NCBI RefSeq assembly: GCF_900142095.1
Contig: NZ_FQZP01000015.1
Span: forward strand, 1 to 49,856
Direction of reading: 5' to 3'
Length of the DNA: 49,856 nucleotides
DNA from: Thermoclostridium caenicola
Lineage (GTDB): Bacteria > Bacillota > Clostridia > DSM-8532
The translations under genes were made by a program, and so were the position numbers. Of the stretch, positions 1 through 8,221 are shown piece by piece (the first letter of the stretch is position 1; each line of letters begins with the position of its first letter). The notes under the pieces are model-generated. The model saw only the letters and a program-made list of their open reading frames with translations, was not told the DNA's origin and searched no databases.

Positions 1-78
1 CGTCAACAGCTTTCGCGGCATAAACGCTTAGGCTATTGTCTCATTAGCTACCGTTTGATGACCGAGGTAATTTACACA

Positions 79-1281
79 CTAATTTGGACTTGACTGTGGC
101 ATGTTAGGGCCTTTATAATCATATATTATTAAATCACCCAGCTTTAATTTACTTTCATCAAATTTTCCATCAGTTTTGTAATCAACTTCCTTCCCCATAT
201 ATTTAAGATGATCGCACCCGCCATTTGCAGGATAGGGAACATATTTGTAATATTCTCTTATGTCGATATCAGGAAAGACTGATTTATACAACGATGATTG
301 CAACGATTGACAATCAAGATACATTTCACCTTCAACATACCTAATTGTACCATCCTCGTTAAACATATCTTTGGTAAGTGGGCCGTTTCCTGCTTTTGAA
401 TAGTTATAAATAGGTTCTCTTATTACTCGTTCATTACCCGATTTACTTAAATCATATGAAACTAATTTATAAGCATTGTCTACCAGTTTTTCCCTTAATC
501 GATCTGCTACAACCACATTGAAAGTTTCATTTTGGATACTCTGTTCATTTTTATACACTGATGTCTGATCCGTTTCATTTCTGTTATTTAGCCCTTTACT
601 TTTCTTGTATTCTTCCCAGGTATTTATCCTCCCTTCTCTGACCTGCATGAGTAAAGCCTTTAATTCTTCGTCTTTTTCATATTCAAGCAATTTATCGATG
701 GTACCATTTTTCTCACTCAACAGCTTGGCAATATGGTAAGTCGGATATATTTCACCTGCTATGATCTTTTGCTCGACCCGTAAGATTTCATCCAGCTTTG
801 CCATCGCCTCCTGTTGTTTTTTTTCGATTTTCTGCTCGTCGGCTACTCCTGCTTCATTTATCAGGGCAGGGATAAGCCCGGCTGCCAGCAATGCGGTAAC
901 CCTTCCAGTACCCAGTTTTATGTTCAAATTTCCCACTGCAAGCCTGCTGCCTATTGCGGTTGATACGCCCGTTACCCTGTATATCCCGCTTAGCGCCTTC
1001 TGCATGTCAAAGTTCAGCCCAAACTTTATACTGCTTTGCGCTATCAGCCGGGCTAGTTGACTTTCATTATTCCGATACCCAACAGCAGCATTGTGTGCTT
1101 CCTGTGACAGGGTATACAACTCCCAGGAAGCTTCTTCCGCATGCCTGTGCATCCTTTCCAGCACTTCACGTATCCTCCGGGTGTCTGCACGTACATAGCT
1201 CTCGTGATATTTTGCTTCCACCTGCCAAAGGAGGTTCATCACCGTTCTGTATATATGTCTTTCACAGTCTTCTATATCCAT
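79..1281 (-). CDS. WXG/LXG-like protein with truncated NlpC/P60-like C-terminus
   Basis: The predicted protein has 400 residues. The first ~100 residues are helical and rich in E/R with a conserved-looking SWEL segment, resembling the WXG100/LXG export domain of type VII secretion substrates. A short hydrophobic stretch (GRVTALLAAGLIPALI) follows near residue 140, then a charged helical region (EKKQQEAMAKLDEIL). Near residue 330 LDCQSLQSSL resembles the catalytic Cys region of NlpC/P60 or transglutaminase-type peptidases, and GDLIIYDY resembles the strand before the catalytic His. The protein stops soon afterwards with no His, so the enzyme domain looks cut short. The ATG at 1281 follows a weak AAAAGG site; an in-frame TTG lies 27 bases upstream. 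Base composition is AT-rich compared with the neighbouring operon. The family assignment is inference. Confidence 0.5.
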   Translation of the reverse strand: MDIEDCERHIYRTVMNLLWQVEAKYHESYVRADTRRIREVLERMHRHAEEASWELYTLSQEAHNAAVGYRNNESQLARLIAQSSIKFGLNFDMQKALSGIYRVTGVSTAIGSRLAVGNLNIKLGTGRVTALLAAGLIPALINEAGVADEQKIEKKQQEAMAKLDEILRVEQKIIAGEIYPTYHIAKLLSEKNGTIDKLLEYEKDEELKALLMQVREGRINTWEEYKKSKGLNNRNETDQTSVYKNEQSIQNETFNVVVADRLREKLVDNAYKLVSYDLSKSGNERVIREPIYNYSKAGNGPLTKDMFNEDGTIRYVEGEMYLDCQSLQSSLYKSVFPDIDIREYYKYVPYPANGGCDHLKYMGKEVDYKTDGKFDESKLKLGDLIIYDYKGPNMPQSSPN

Positions 1282-1420
1282 GCTGAACCTTTTTATTTGT
1301 TGGGACAACGTAACGGACGACTATATAGATTTTATGGCTGCAATTCTTTCCAATGGGAACGGTCGCAAAGCCTCAATGTATGGTTCCCATGAAGCCGTAA
1401 ATATCATCATGGGTGAATAA
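1280..1420 (+). other. Possible coding remnant upstream of lipoprotein pseudogene
   Basis: An in-frame stretch of 46 codons, too short to rank as a gene by itself. Its last part reads DDYIDFMAAILSNGNGRK and then SMYGSHEAVNIIMGE, which looks protein-like. The stop TAA is followed at once by GGAG and the lipoprotein start, as in an operon. It could be the 3' end of a decayed gene, or chance, since it spans the promoter area of the opposite-strand gene. Confidence 0.25.
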
Positions 1421-1650
1421 GGAGTGATATAGTTAGTGAAAAAAATAAAATGTCTACTACTGTTTTTGCTTATTTTTATAATAGCAAGCTGCAGTGCTAT
1501 TGAAAACAGAAGCAACCTGGACTCAGAAGTTAGTATAGCTTCATCGACCAGTTATACTGATTGGTGAGTGGTTATTGGTCTACGCGTTGGGGATTCCGTT
1601 GATAAACTGATGGATTTATATGGGAAGCCCGCTTCGGCATATAACGGTGC

Positions 1651-1676
1651 ATTCCTGTATCATATCATACAGGAAT
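1651..1676. repeat. Perfect 10-bp inverted repeat
   Basis: ATTCCTGTAT and ATACAGGAAT are separated by 6 bases. It lies inside the lipoprotein remnant, between convergent transcripts. No T-run follows on either strand, so it is not a standard intrinsic terminator; an mRNA stem or an operator is possible. Confidence 0.4.
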
Positions 1677-1711
1677 ACGGCTTTCATGATGATATTACCC
1701 TTCGAATCCAT

Positions 1712-1727
1712 GCACATCACCATGTGC
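1712..1727 (-). repeat. Small hairpin just after the Tad-like operon
   Basis: GCACAT and ATGTGC are separated by CACC, directly after the stop codon of the last minus-strand gene. It could stabilise the 3' end of the long operon mRNA, but no T-run follows, so terminator function is uncertain. Confidence 0.3.
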
Positions 1728-2726
1728 CTAAGGCCGGCATATGGGACAGGGATAATAGCCCTGGGATGCGGCATCCCGGGCATCGGTAAAGCGGATAAGG
1801 CTTTCCTGGTTAAAATCGGGCCTGCTGCTCAGCTCGATATACTGTCTGCAGGAATCCCGGCAATAGACCGGCTTCCCGTCATGTTCGTAGCCCACAAGCT
1901 CCGGCCTGCGCAGGATTCGGGCGCCGCCAAAGGCGTTGTTTTCATAAGGGACACCGGTTATGACCGGAAAGCCCTGAGCAAAGACCAGCATGCCCTCGTC
2001 GGTGAGGGCCCTTATCCAATCTGCGTCCTCAATCCTTGGGAACCGGAACTTATAGGTTACGCCCATTCGGGCGCTGAAGCCATTGAAACGCGCAATATGG
2101 CTTGCCAAGTCCTTTTCAATTGCCTGACTTACAGCTGCCAGACGGACTGCTTCAAAACCTTCCCGGGTCTGAAATTGGGGGAACATCGCCGTGAAATCCG
2201 TAAACAGGCCTTCCATTTCCTCACCGCTTGAAGCATCGCAAACGATCACCGCATCCTCCAGGGTATACCTGACGTAATACCGGCCATCCGCAGAGACGCC
2301 GGAGTAAGGTTTTTTCGGGTACCAACAGTAGTCCATGATAGTATAGCCATCAGGACCTTCATACTCGTTCAGCGCATAAACCACAAACCCGTCGCGCTCC
2401 AGAAAAACAATAACGGGCATACAGCCCTTCACGCGCATCATGCCCGCTCCATTGCCGTATACCCCGAAAGCATAGTACAGGGCATCAAATAAATGGGTCA
2501 CGGCGATCTCACGGGTGTTTTGGAGGGTCAATCCGCTTTCATCGGACATCCGCCGCCTTTGCTGCGCCAGCACCGTCACCGCATCCTGCACCGCGTTGTC
2601 CACCAACTGATCGTAATAGGCCCGAAGCTCACGATCCTTGTGCAGCATGCGGGATTGTATGCCGGAAATGGTTAAATAGGGACCGATAATCATGATGAAC
2701 ACTATCGCCAGGCTAGTCAGCCTCAT
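1728..2726 (-). CDS. Membrane-anchored protein with C-terminal Ada-like zinc motif (Tad-like locus)
   Basis: 332 residues. One N-terminal membrane segment (about residues 5-24) is followed by a helical segment containing LRAYYDQLVDNAVQDAV and a long probable extracytoplasmic domain. The last ~45 residues carry C-x3-C (YCRDSC) and then GYYPCPICRP. This spacing and the GY-x-PC-x2-C-x-P ending resemble the small zinc-binding module found in Ada proteins and at the end of some surface nucleases. It is the last gene of the Tad-like operon and overlaps the preceding gene by 14 bases. It could be a minor pilin or pilus-tip/wall component (inference). No class III signal-peptide cleavage site is visible. 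The whole protein was not recognised as a named family. Confidence 0.6.
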   Translation of the reverse strand: MRLTSLAIVFIMIIGPYLTISGIQSRMLHKDRELRAYYDQLVDNAVQDAVTVLAQQRRRMSDESGLTLQNTREIAVTHLFDALYYAFGVYGNGAGMMRVKGCMPVIVFLERDGFVVYALNEYEGPDGYTIMDYCWYPKKPYSGVSADGRYYVRYTLEDAVIVCDASSGEEMEGLFTDFTAMFPQFQTREGFEAVRLAAVSQAIEKDLASHIARFNGFSARMGVTYKFRFPRIEDADWIRALTDEGMLVFAQGFPVITGVPYENNAFGGARILRRPELVGYEHDGKPVYCRDSCRQYIELSSRPDFNQESLIRFTDARDAASQGYYPCPICRP

Positions 2727-3267
2727 TTCTCACAAGCCCTCCTGCCCGTACAAAAATGGTCGGCGTTCGGGTATCCGAAAGCAGGAGCATGTCTCGCAAA
2801 GCCGTAGCCATGGTTTTTCCCCTGTTGCGCACCTCCACAAACAGCAAATCGCCGGCCTTCATGTCATATCTTCTGGCCTTGTCAAACACATCCGGGCCGG
2901 GTTCATCCGGGAACAATACGGACAGGATGGCATCCTCTCCCCGGGATATGCGGTTGATCTCATACTCCCCCGTGAATTCAAGGACTGTACCGTTTTGACG
3001 GTATACCGGATTGATCAGGCTTTGCACATGCTCCATGCGGATATCAAAGGTGCATCCGGTGGCATTAAGCCTGCGCACGAACTCGTTGTACATGTTGGGC
3101 GTTATATAACCCGCATCCCTCGCGGAATCCACAAACCGGTTGGTTTCCGTGAAGACCACCGTGTAGGCGGCATCGTCCTGCCGTTCCAGCATGTTCATGA
3201 CAGGAACCAGGAACAGCAGGACCGCGGCCAGGAAGAATCCGAGTATCTTCCACAACGGGCTGTCCAT
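2713..3267 (-). CDS. Small single-pass membrane protein of the Tad-like locus
   Basis: About 184 residues, with a short N-terminus, one membrane segment (LGFFLAAVLLFLVPVMNML) and a soluble domain expected outside the membrane. The domain contains helical and beta stretches such as NRFVDSARDAGYITPNMYNEF, shortened here to its key part DAGYITPNMY; the latter resembles sequences in pilus-associated proteins. An ATG at 3273 overlaps the upstream stop (ATGA), but the AAGGGG site is only three bases from it. The ATG at 3267 has a nine-base spacing and is preferred. No prepilin cleavage motif (G followed by a Glu five residues on) is seen. A pseudopilin-like role is inferred from its size, topology and operon position. 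Confidence 0.6.
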   Translation of the reverse strand: MDSPLWKILGFFLAAVLLFLVPVMNMLERQDDAAYTVVFTETNRFVDSARDAGYITPNMYNEFVRRLNATGCTFDIRMEHVQSLINPVYRQNGTVLEFTGEYEINRISRGEDAILSVLFPDEPGPDVFDKARRYDMKAGDLLFVEVRNRGKTMATALRDMLLLSDTRTPTIFVRAGGLVRNEAD

Positions 3268-3269
3268 GC

Positions 3270-3698
3270 TCATCTTCCCCTTATCTCTATTCTGACCGGC
3301 CTCCCGTAGGCATTGAAGCGGATATCGGCCTGATAGGTGCCGTCAGGATCGATGGACTCAAGCCGGAAGTCCTCATAGCTTTCGCCGTCTATCACAAGCT
3401 CAGGCAATTCCCCAAATTCGGACGGGCCTGCCGTATCTTCATACAGGCTATTCAGAATCCGCTCCCTGTCCGTCCGCCTTCTGGCAAGGAGCAAGTTGGC
3501 TACTTCGTGGCCTGTCATATCACCGAAGCATCCGGAAAAAGTCTCCATCGTGGCCACACCGGGCGTATCCGTATATTCCCTGACGCGGGAAGCATAGTCC
3601 CGGTAATCCCGGTATAGCGAGAAGAAGGACGTAAAGGCCAGAACAAGCAACAGTAAGGCGCAGCCTATGTACAAGGCCCGGTTCATCTGTTCGTTCAT
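3270..3698 (-). CDS. Small single-pass membrane protein of the Tad-like locus
   Basis: 142 residues with a membrane segment at about residues 9-27 (IGCALLLLVLAFTSFF), then a charged region (RDYRDYASRVREY) and a short mixed domain. The start ATG follows the stop of the upstream gene directly, with a GGTGG site inside that gene's end, so the two are probably translationally coupled. It was not recognised as a named family. Context and topology suggest a minor pilin or assembly component, but no processing site for a prepilin peptidase is visible. Confidence 0.6.
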   Translation of the reverse strand: MNEQMNRALYIGCALLLLVLAFTSFFSLYRDYRDYASRVREYTDTPGVATMETFSGCFGDMTGHEVANLLLARRRTDRERILNSLYEDTAGPSEFGELPELVIDGESYEDFRLESIDPDGTYQADIRFNAYGRPVRIEIRGR

Positions 3699-4277
3699 TT
3701 ATTCCACCTGGGCGCAGATGATGCCCCTGACCACCTGGTTGCTGTCATAGATCAAATAGGAACGGAACTTGCCTGCCGGATTGATATATTTCCCGGGAAG
3801 GTTGCTGTTCTCCGCATCCCTTCTTGCCGCATCCCGCGCGGTTTTGCTGACGCTTTTCAAAAGCTCGTCCGATCCGTTGGACAAGATGACGCAGTTGCCA
3901 TCGGCAGAGAGTGACCCCTTTGTTTCAGACACATACTGGGTGTAGCTGCTGATGCTGAGACCCGTGCCCCTTTTAGGATCCAGGTCCAGGGAGCGCCCAC
4001 CGTTTGATCCCAATGTGGCAACAAGGACGATCACTTCTCCGCTTCTGCCTGACAGCGTATTGATGGCGCTGAGGATCTGTTCCCCCCTGACCTCTTTTCC
4101 GTCAAAGGCGCGCAAGTCTTCTTCCGCCATGCTTTGGGCAATGGAATTGATGTTGCTGTTGGCGGCGGCGCTGGCATTCTTCATGGAGCCGAATACGCTC
4201 AGTCCAATGGTAACAACGGCTATGAAAAGCAGAATGGAAACTCCCAGCCAAAGCGCTTTTGAAATGTTACTGTCCAT
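3699..4277 (-). CDS. Pilin-like single-pass membrane protein of the Tad-like locus
   Basis: 192 residues. The N-terminus MDSNISKALWLG leads into a hydrophobic segment (VSILLFIAVVTIGLSVFG), then an Ala/Asn-rich linker (NASAAANSNINSIAQSM) and an outer domain of about 140 residues. It is the first of four small membrane proteins after the TadB/C-like gene, the position where Tad loci usually carry pilin-type genes. It is therefore the best candidate for the assembled or exported subunit (inference). GGAG sits eight bases before the ATG. It lacks the short Flp-pilin length and the usual G/xxxxEF-type cleavage site. Confidence 0.6.
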   Translation of the reverse strand: MDSNISKALWLGVSILLFIAVVTIGLSVFGSMKNASAAANSNINSIAQSMAEEDLRAFDGKEVRGEQILSAINTLSGRSGEVIVLVATLGSNGGRSLDLDPKRGTGLSISSYTQYVSETKGSLSADGNCVILSNGSDELLKSVSKTARDAARRDAENSNLPGKYINPAGKFRSYLIYDSNQVVRGIICAQVE

Positions 4278-4316
4278 ATCGGCATCTCCTTTCCTGATAT
4301 TTTGCTTATTCCAGAT

Positions 4317-6347
4317 TTAAAATCCCGATAGTTGTTCATAAAATGCCGAAATGCTCTGCATTCCGGTTACCACCATGGGAACGATCAGATACAGGATGAT
4401 GAGTGCGTAAACCGGCAAAAAGCCCACGATGTTTCCCAGGTTTTTTCTGCTTTCGACAATATGCTCGTTGAGCTCCTTGCGTTTTTCCTGGTTGTAGCGC
4501 ATTTCATCCTCCAGTTCCTCAAAGGCTTTCTGAACTCCCAGCTCCTCATTGGCCAGCTGGAGGTTTTCAATGATCCCGTCCAGCGGTGGGAATGCGACAT
4601 CCTCCTTGAGCTGTTCCAAGGCTTCTTCGGAACCCGAACTGAAATTGGCCAAACATTTCTGGATGGGATCTTTAAACTGGACCGAAAACATCTCCATCCA
4701 CTCCAGGATCTCCTCCACATGGATTCGGTTCATGTCCTTGAGCATCAGGATAATGGTGTGAAACTGGGCCACTTCCTCCTCCATATCGATCCGCCTGACG
4801 GCTTTCAGAAAGCGAAGGTTCAGAACAGGTATCTGGTATCCCAGTACAAAAAACAACAGGCACAGGAGCAATTCATACCATTTGAACTTGCAGTTGCCCA
4901 GGCGATGGCATTTATCCAGAATCCTCTGGACGGCCAGGTCCTGGGCCGCCTGATCCTGTATTCCCTCTTCCGCCAGCGCCTCTCGGATAAGTGCTTCATC
5001 GGGCTTATGGCGGATCCGCGTCAGGATGTTCCTGTCCATATCGGTTATCTCCTGAAGTTTCTCATACTCCGCGTCGGACAGCCTGCCTCCCAGGTACCCT
5101 CTCGGAATCTCCGGAACATGCAGGATGCGGTGGGCATAGTTCAGATTGAGCCCGATAAACAGGGCAAGCCCAATGATGAACGCCGCAAGGCCTGCCAGGA
5201 TCCTGCGCGTATAAAGAATCCGGATATTGATGCCCGACATGCTCCCCTTGATCAGGGATTCCAACTTCGCTCTTTTCGTCGTGTAGTTGCCGGGCACCAG
5301 CCGGTCCACGACAGCATAAAGGCCCATGTCATACAGCCGGTTCACCAGGGATTTTCGTTCACCGTAAAGCCTTTCCGGCCCGTCAAAGCGTTGGATTCTT
5401 CGTAAGGCCATGCACGCCGCCAATGCGGCGATAATCGTTCCAAGCCCCAGGACGATGCCGACCCGGCTGTTGTAAAAGTTGTCCAGTGGGGTAAAACTGT
5501 TTCCTGCCCATTGCCGCAGGGGCTTGATGAAGAAAATCGGCAGAAGCGAGATAACGTTCAGGCTTCTTAAGGCAAATCTCAGCCTTTCCCGCTTGAAGAT
5601 CTCCGCCCGTATTTCGCCGCTCAGGTGGCTGATCCCCCTGACAAACACCGAACCCCCGTCCTTCCAGGTATCCCCATACTCCCTGGTGATGTAGATCATG
5701 CCTGCCAGGAGCTTCAGGTATTTGTTGGGCGCCACCTCATAGTAATGCTCAAGCCCGGTCTCCTGATCCGCTCCGGACAGGATGTCGCTGATGCGTTCAG
5801 CCTGCATGTAAATCTCATACAATCCTCTTTTATTCAAGGCCTCACAAGCCTCTGACTGGGCATCCTCCACCGACTTGAGCTCGTAATACTTGTGCCTGAG
5901 CAGTTCATGGTATACAAGCTGCTGTTTCAGCAGCCTAATATGGATATGAGATACGAAGATATCCATAACGGTATCCCCCAGGAGGAGCAAGACCAGCACA
6001 AATATAAGCAGCATACCCGGATCGCGGGTGATAAGCCAGAAAAACAGCACCAGCATCACAAAAGCGGACACCGTGATGAGAAATACGGAAGCGGTTTTTC
6101 TGCGGACGGTCCGTTCGTCGAAATGGGTATAAAACTCCAGCCGCTTTCGGATATAGTGAAGGATATATCTTGAGAAACGGCAGCGGTTCAAAATGGCATA
6201 CAGGTATATGAGAAAGGCGGTTATGATCCCACTGCCGCTTCTCAGGCTTTTGCCTCCAAGACTCGCTTTTTGCTGTCTGACGGCCAGCAGGGCAAGCATT
6301 GCCGCGCCCAGGCCGCATGCAATGGCAACGATAAGGTAAGCGTTCAT
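4317..6347 (-). CDS. TadB/TadC-like inner-membrane platform protein, double length
   Basis: 676 residues, about twice the length of an ordinary TadB or TadC. Hydrophobic segments occur at the N-terminus, as a pair near residues 90-130, as a pair near residues 260-310, singly near 385-405, near 490-510 and at the C-terminus (IVGFLPVYALIILYLIVPMV). The segments are separated by charged cytoplasmic loops, including acidic helices near the end (FEELEDEMRYNQEKRKEL) typical of the T2SS-F/GspF fold. The layout suggests TadB-like and TadC-like halves in one chain. The start ATG overlaps the TadA-like stop (ATGA), implying coupled translation with the ATPase that would drive this platform. Family-level identity is fairly secure; the two-half reading is inference. 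Confidence 0.75.
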   Translation of the reverse strand: MNAYLIVAIACGLGAAMLALLAVRQQKASLGGKSLRSGSGIITAFLIYLYAILNRCRFSRYILHYIRKRLEFYTHFDERTVRRKTASVFLITVSAFVMLVLFFWLITRDPGMLLIFVLVLLLLGDTVMDIFVSHIHIRLLKQQLVYHELLRHKYYELKSVEDAQSEACEALNKRGLYEIYMQAERISDILSGADQETGLEHYYEVAPNKYLKLLAGMIYITREYGDTWKDGGSVFVRGISHLSGEIRAEIFKRERLRFALRSLNVISLLPIFFIKPLRQWAGNSFTPLDNFYNSRVGIVLGLGTIIAALAACMALRRIQRFDGPERLYGERKSLVNRLYDMGLYAVVDRLVPGNYTTKRAKLESLIKGSMSGINIRILYTRRILAGLAAFIIGLALFIGLNLNYAHRILHVPEIPRGYLGGRLSDAEYEKLQEITDMDRNILTRIRHKPDEALIREALAEEGIQDQAAQDLAVQRILDKCHRLGNCKFKWYELLLCLLFFVLGYQIPVLNLRFLKAVRRIDMEEEVAQFHTIILMLKDMNRIHVEEILEWMEMFSVQFKDPIQKCLANFSSGSEEALEQLKEDVAFPPLDGIIENLQLANEELGVQKAFEELEDEMRYNQEKRKELNEHIVESRKNLGNIVGFLPVYALIILYLIVPMVVTGMQSISAFYEQLSGF

Positions 6348-8221
6348 CCCACCAAACCCCGGTTCTTCTCAAGAAACCCGGAAAAGGCTTCACCATCCTC
6401 CTGGGACATGGCCTGGAGCATGCGGCGGACCTTTTCCCGGCTGATGGGGTTGACGATGCGGTATTCCCCATCCTGGAATTCTATAATGTTCCGCGTTTCA
6501 AAGCTCGGTCTGTCGGTCATTCTGGCGTAGAATTCAGCGGTGGTCTCCATGAAATCGGTTTGCTTCTGAGCCATGGTCTTTGCCTCTCTGAACGCCTGGG
6601 GATAAGGCTTTTGCGCAGGCAGTTCGATGATCTCGGTGATGCGCTCGATGTACCTTTTCCCCCTGAAATCCCTGGCAAGATGGATGTCGAAGTCCAGGAC
6701 CGACACCACCTGCTGTTCGGCGATCTTTTCATTGTTGAACATCTCGCATTTGAGCAGGGAATTCCTCAGGGAATAGACCAGATCCCTGGTCGTTTTGGCA
6801 TGATGGGTGAAAAGGGTGAACAGGGAAGCCACCTGTGCCATCTGCACCATCCATGCCGCGACTGGGTCGGTGGCCACTTCCCCGAGGATATTGACGCTGC
6901 CGTCGGTCTTTTTCTGGATGTCAAGACCCTCCTGGCCCGAGATGTTTTCAGTTTCCCGGAAGGTGAGGATATTGCGTTCCGGGTAGAGTTTTCTCAGGTG
7001 AAGCTCAAAGGCCATTTCCTGGACCCGCAGGGTCAATGTGGGATAAATATGCCGTACCATGGCCATGAGCAGGGTGGTTTTCCCGCTGCCCTGCTGGCCG
7101 GTGATTGCGGTGATCATACAGCCTTTGACCAGGTACTTGATAAGACTGACGGGAAGTTCTGCGCCCTTGTCGGTGATCAGTCCCTCAAGCGTCACATCGC
7201 GGATATGGAACTTGCGGACAAAGAAGGCCCAGGATTCCGAAAACGGTGGCCTGACCACCAGAACGCGGCTTCCGTCCTTCATCTCGTTCACACGGTAACC
7301 GGTAGCTTCGGACAGCTGGCCGCCCCGGTTATACCGGTAGATGTTCTGGCAGACCCGGCGCAGTTCCTTTTCGCTTTCAAAGCTCAAAAAATCCAGCTTG
7401 ATGGTTTTCCCCCTGAAAAAGATCCATATGCTTTCATAGGATCTCGGCACCTTTTGGGCCGGCTCCCGGGACGGCCAGCCTGATGAAGGCCCGTAGAAAT
7501 CCGCATCGGTAACGCCGGAAACGCCTCCCGAAACGCCGTCGATGTTCATATCCCGGATTTCATCAATGACGCCAAGCCCCTTGTATTTTTCATAAACGGC
7601 CTGGGTGATGATCTCAAGCTTGTCCTCATGGCTCAGCACGGGGCTTTCACGTTCATAGAGTTCCTCTATCTCCCGGGCCGTGATGATATAGCAGGAGCTG
7701 TCGTCATCGGATAATTTTTTCTCACGGTCCAGCCCGTTGGACTCAATCAGGACGGCCAGGGCATCCTGACCATACCGTTTTTTATACTCATGGAGCAGGA
7801 TGAAGAATTTTTCCTTTACCGACAGCAGAAAAGGATTATCGAAGGGTATGGCGCTGCCAAGCCTATCCCTGGGTATATAGGCGCTCAGGATATCATAGAT
7901 AAATGCCTTGACAAACTGCTTGTCCTCGATGGAGCCATGCATGCAGTTTTTCAAAGCCTTCTTCAGCACCAGGCGCTTATTGGCCTGCTTTTTGTATTCC
8001 ACTTCATTGAGACCCAGTTCCAGAAGGTTTGCCCTGGTTATGGCGTCAAGGGATTCCTTGATATGTTCCACCAGGCTCGGTATGGTGTATTTGGAGGCAT
8101 CCTGGTCCTTTTTGAACTCAGGCCTCATCTGGCGGCTTTTCAGAAAGAGCACCAGAAAAAGCGCCAGAGAAGCTAAAATAACGATGATGAACAGCGTGTT
8201 GATCAGGTCGGCGACGGGCAT
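6344..8221 (-). CDS. TadA/CpaF-like secretion ATPase with N-terminal membrane anchor
   Basis: 625 residues. The ATPase half carries a Walker A motif GQQGSGKTT (375-383), the Walker B-like ILGEV with Glu448 and a His-box-like TLFTHHAKT (469-477). The region GLGVIDEIRDMNIDGVSG (215-232) matches the GLGPL-type N-terminal domain of CpaF/TadA. The Asp-box is altered (RVQEMAFEL). Unusually, residues 7-28 form a clear membrane segment, whereas TadA proteins are normally soluble. A ~200-residue helical region lies between the anchor and the conserved part. It probably energises the adjacent TadB/C-like platform. The ATG lies inside the end of the upstream MinD-like gene (19-base overlap) with an AAAGGG site eight bases before it. 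Confidence 0.82.
   Translation of the reverse strand: MPVADLINTLFIIVILASLALFLVLFLKSRQMRPEFKKDQDASKYTIPSLVEHIKESLDAITRANLLELGLNEVEYKKQANKRLVLKKALKNCMHGSIEDKQFVKAFIYDILSAYIPRDRLGSAIPFDNPFLLSVKEKFFILLHEYKKRYGQDALAVLIESNGLDREKKLSDDDSSCYIITAREIEELYERESPVLSHEDKLEIITQAVYEKYKGLGVIDEIRDMNIDGVSGGVSGVTDADFYGPSSGWPSREPAQKVPRSYESIWIFFRGKTIKLDFLSFESEKELRRVCQNIYRYNRGGQLSEATGYRVNEMKDGSRVLVVRPPFSESWAFFVRKFHIRDVTLEGLITDKGAELPVSLIKYLVKGCMITAITGQQGSGKTTLLMAMVRHIYPTLTLRVQEMAFELHLRKLYPERNILTFRETENISGQEGLDIQKKTDGSVNILGEVATDPVAAWMVQMAQVASLFTLFTHHAKTTRDLVYSLRNSLLKCEMFNNEKIAEQQVVSVLDFDIHLARDFRGKRYIERITEIIELPAQKPYPQAFREAKTMAQKQTDFMETTAEFYARMTDRPSFETRNIIEFQDGEYRIVNPISREKVRRMLQAMSQEDGEAFSGFLEKNRGLVG

Larger units (their letters stand above)
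1436..1789 (+). pseudogene. Lipoprotein pseudogene with in-frame TGA
   Basis: From the GTG at 1436 (GGAG 11 bases upstream) the frame reads a lipoprotein signal: MKKIK, a hydrophobic run, then the lipobox IASC with the lipidated Cys. It continues as SAIENRSN... to a TGA at 1565-1567. In the same frame, directly after the TGA, it resumes with GLRVGDSVDKLMDLYGKP, a motif typical of small secreted lipoproteins. It then degrades into low-complexity residues and overlaps the tail of the convergent minus-strand gene. The simplest reading is a lipoprotein gene broken by a nonsense codon and cut off at its 3' end. A sequencing error or stop-codon readthrough would be alternatives. Confidence 0.5.

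Noticed and set aside
4332-5405. A 357-codon open frame opposite the TadB/C-like gene
   Set aside because: It lacks a ribosome site and family similarity; the minus-strand protein has clear membrane segments.
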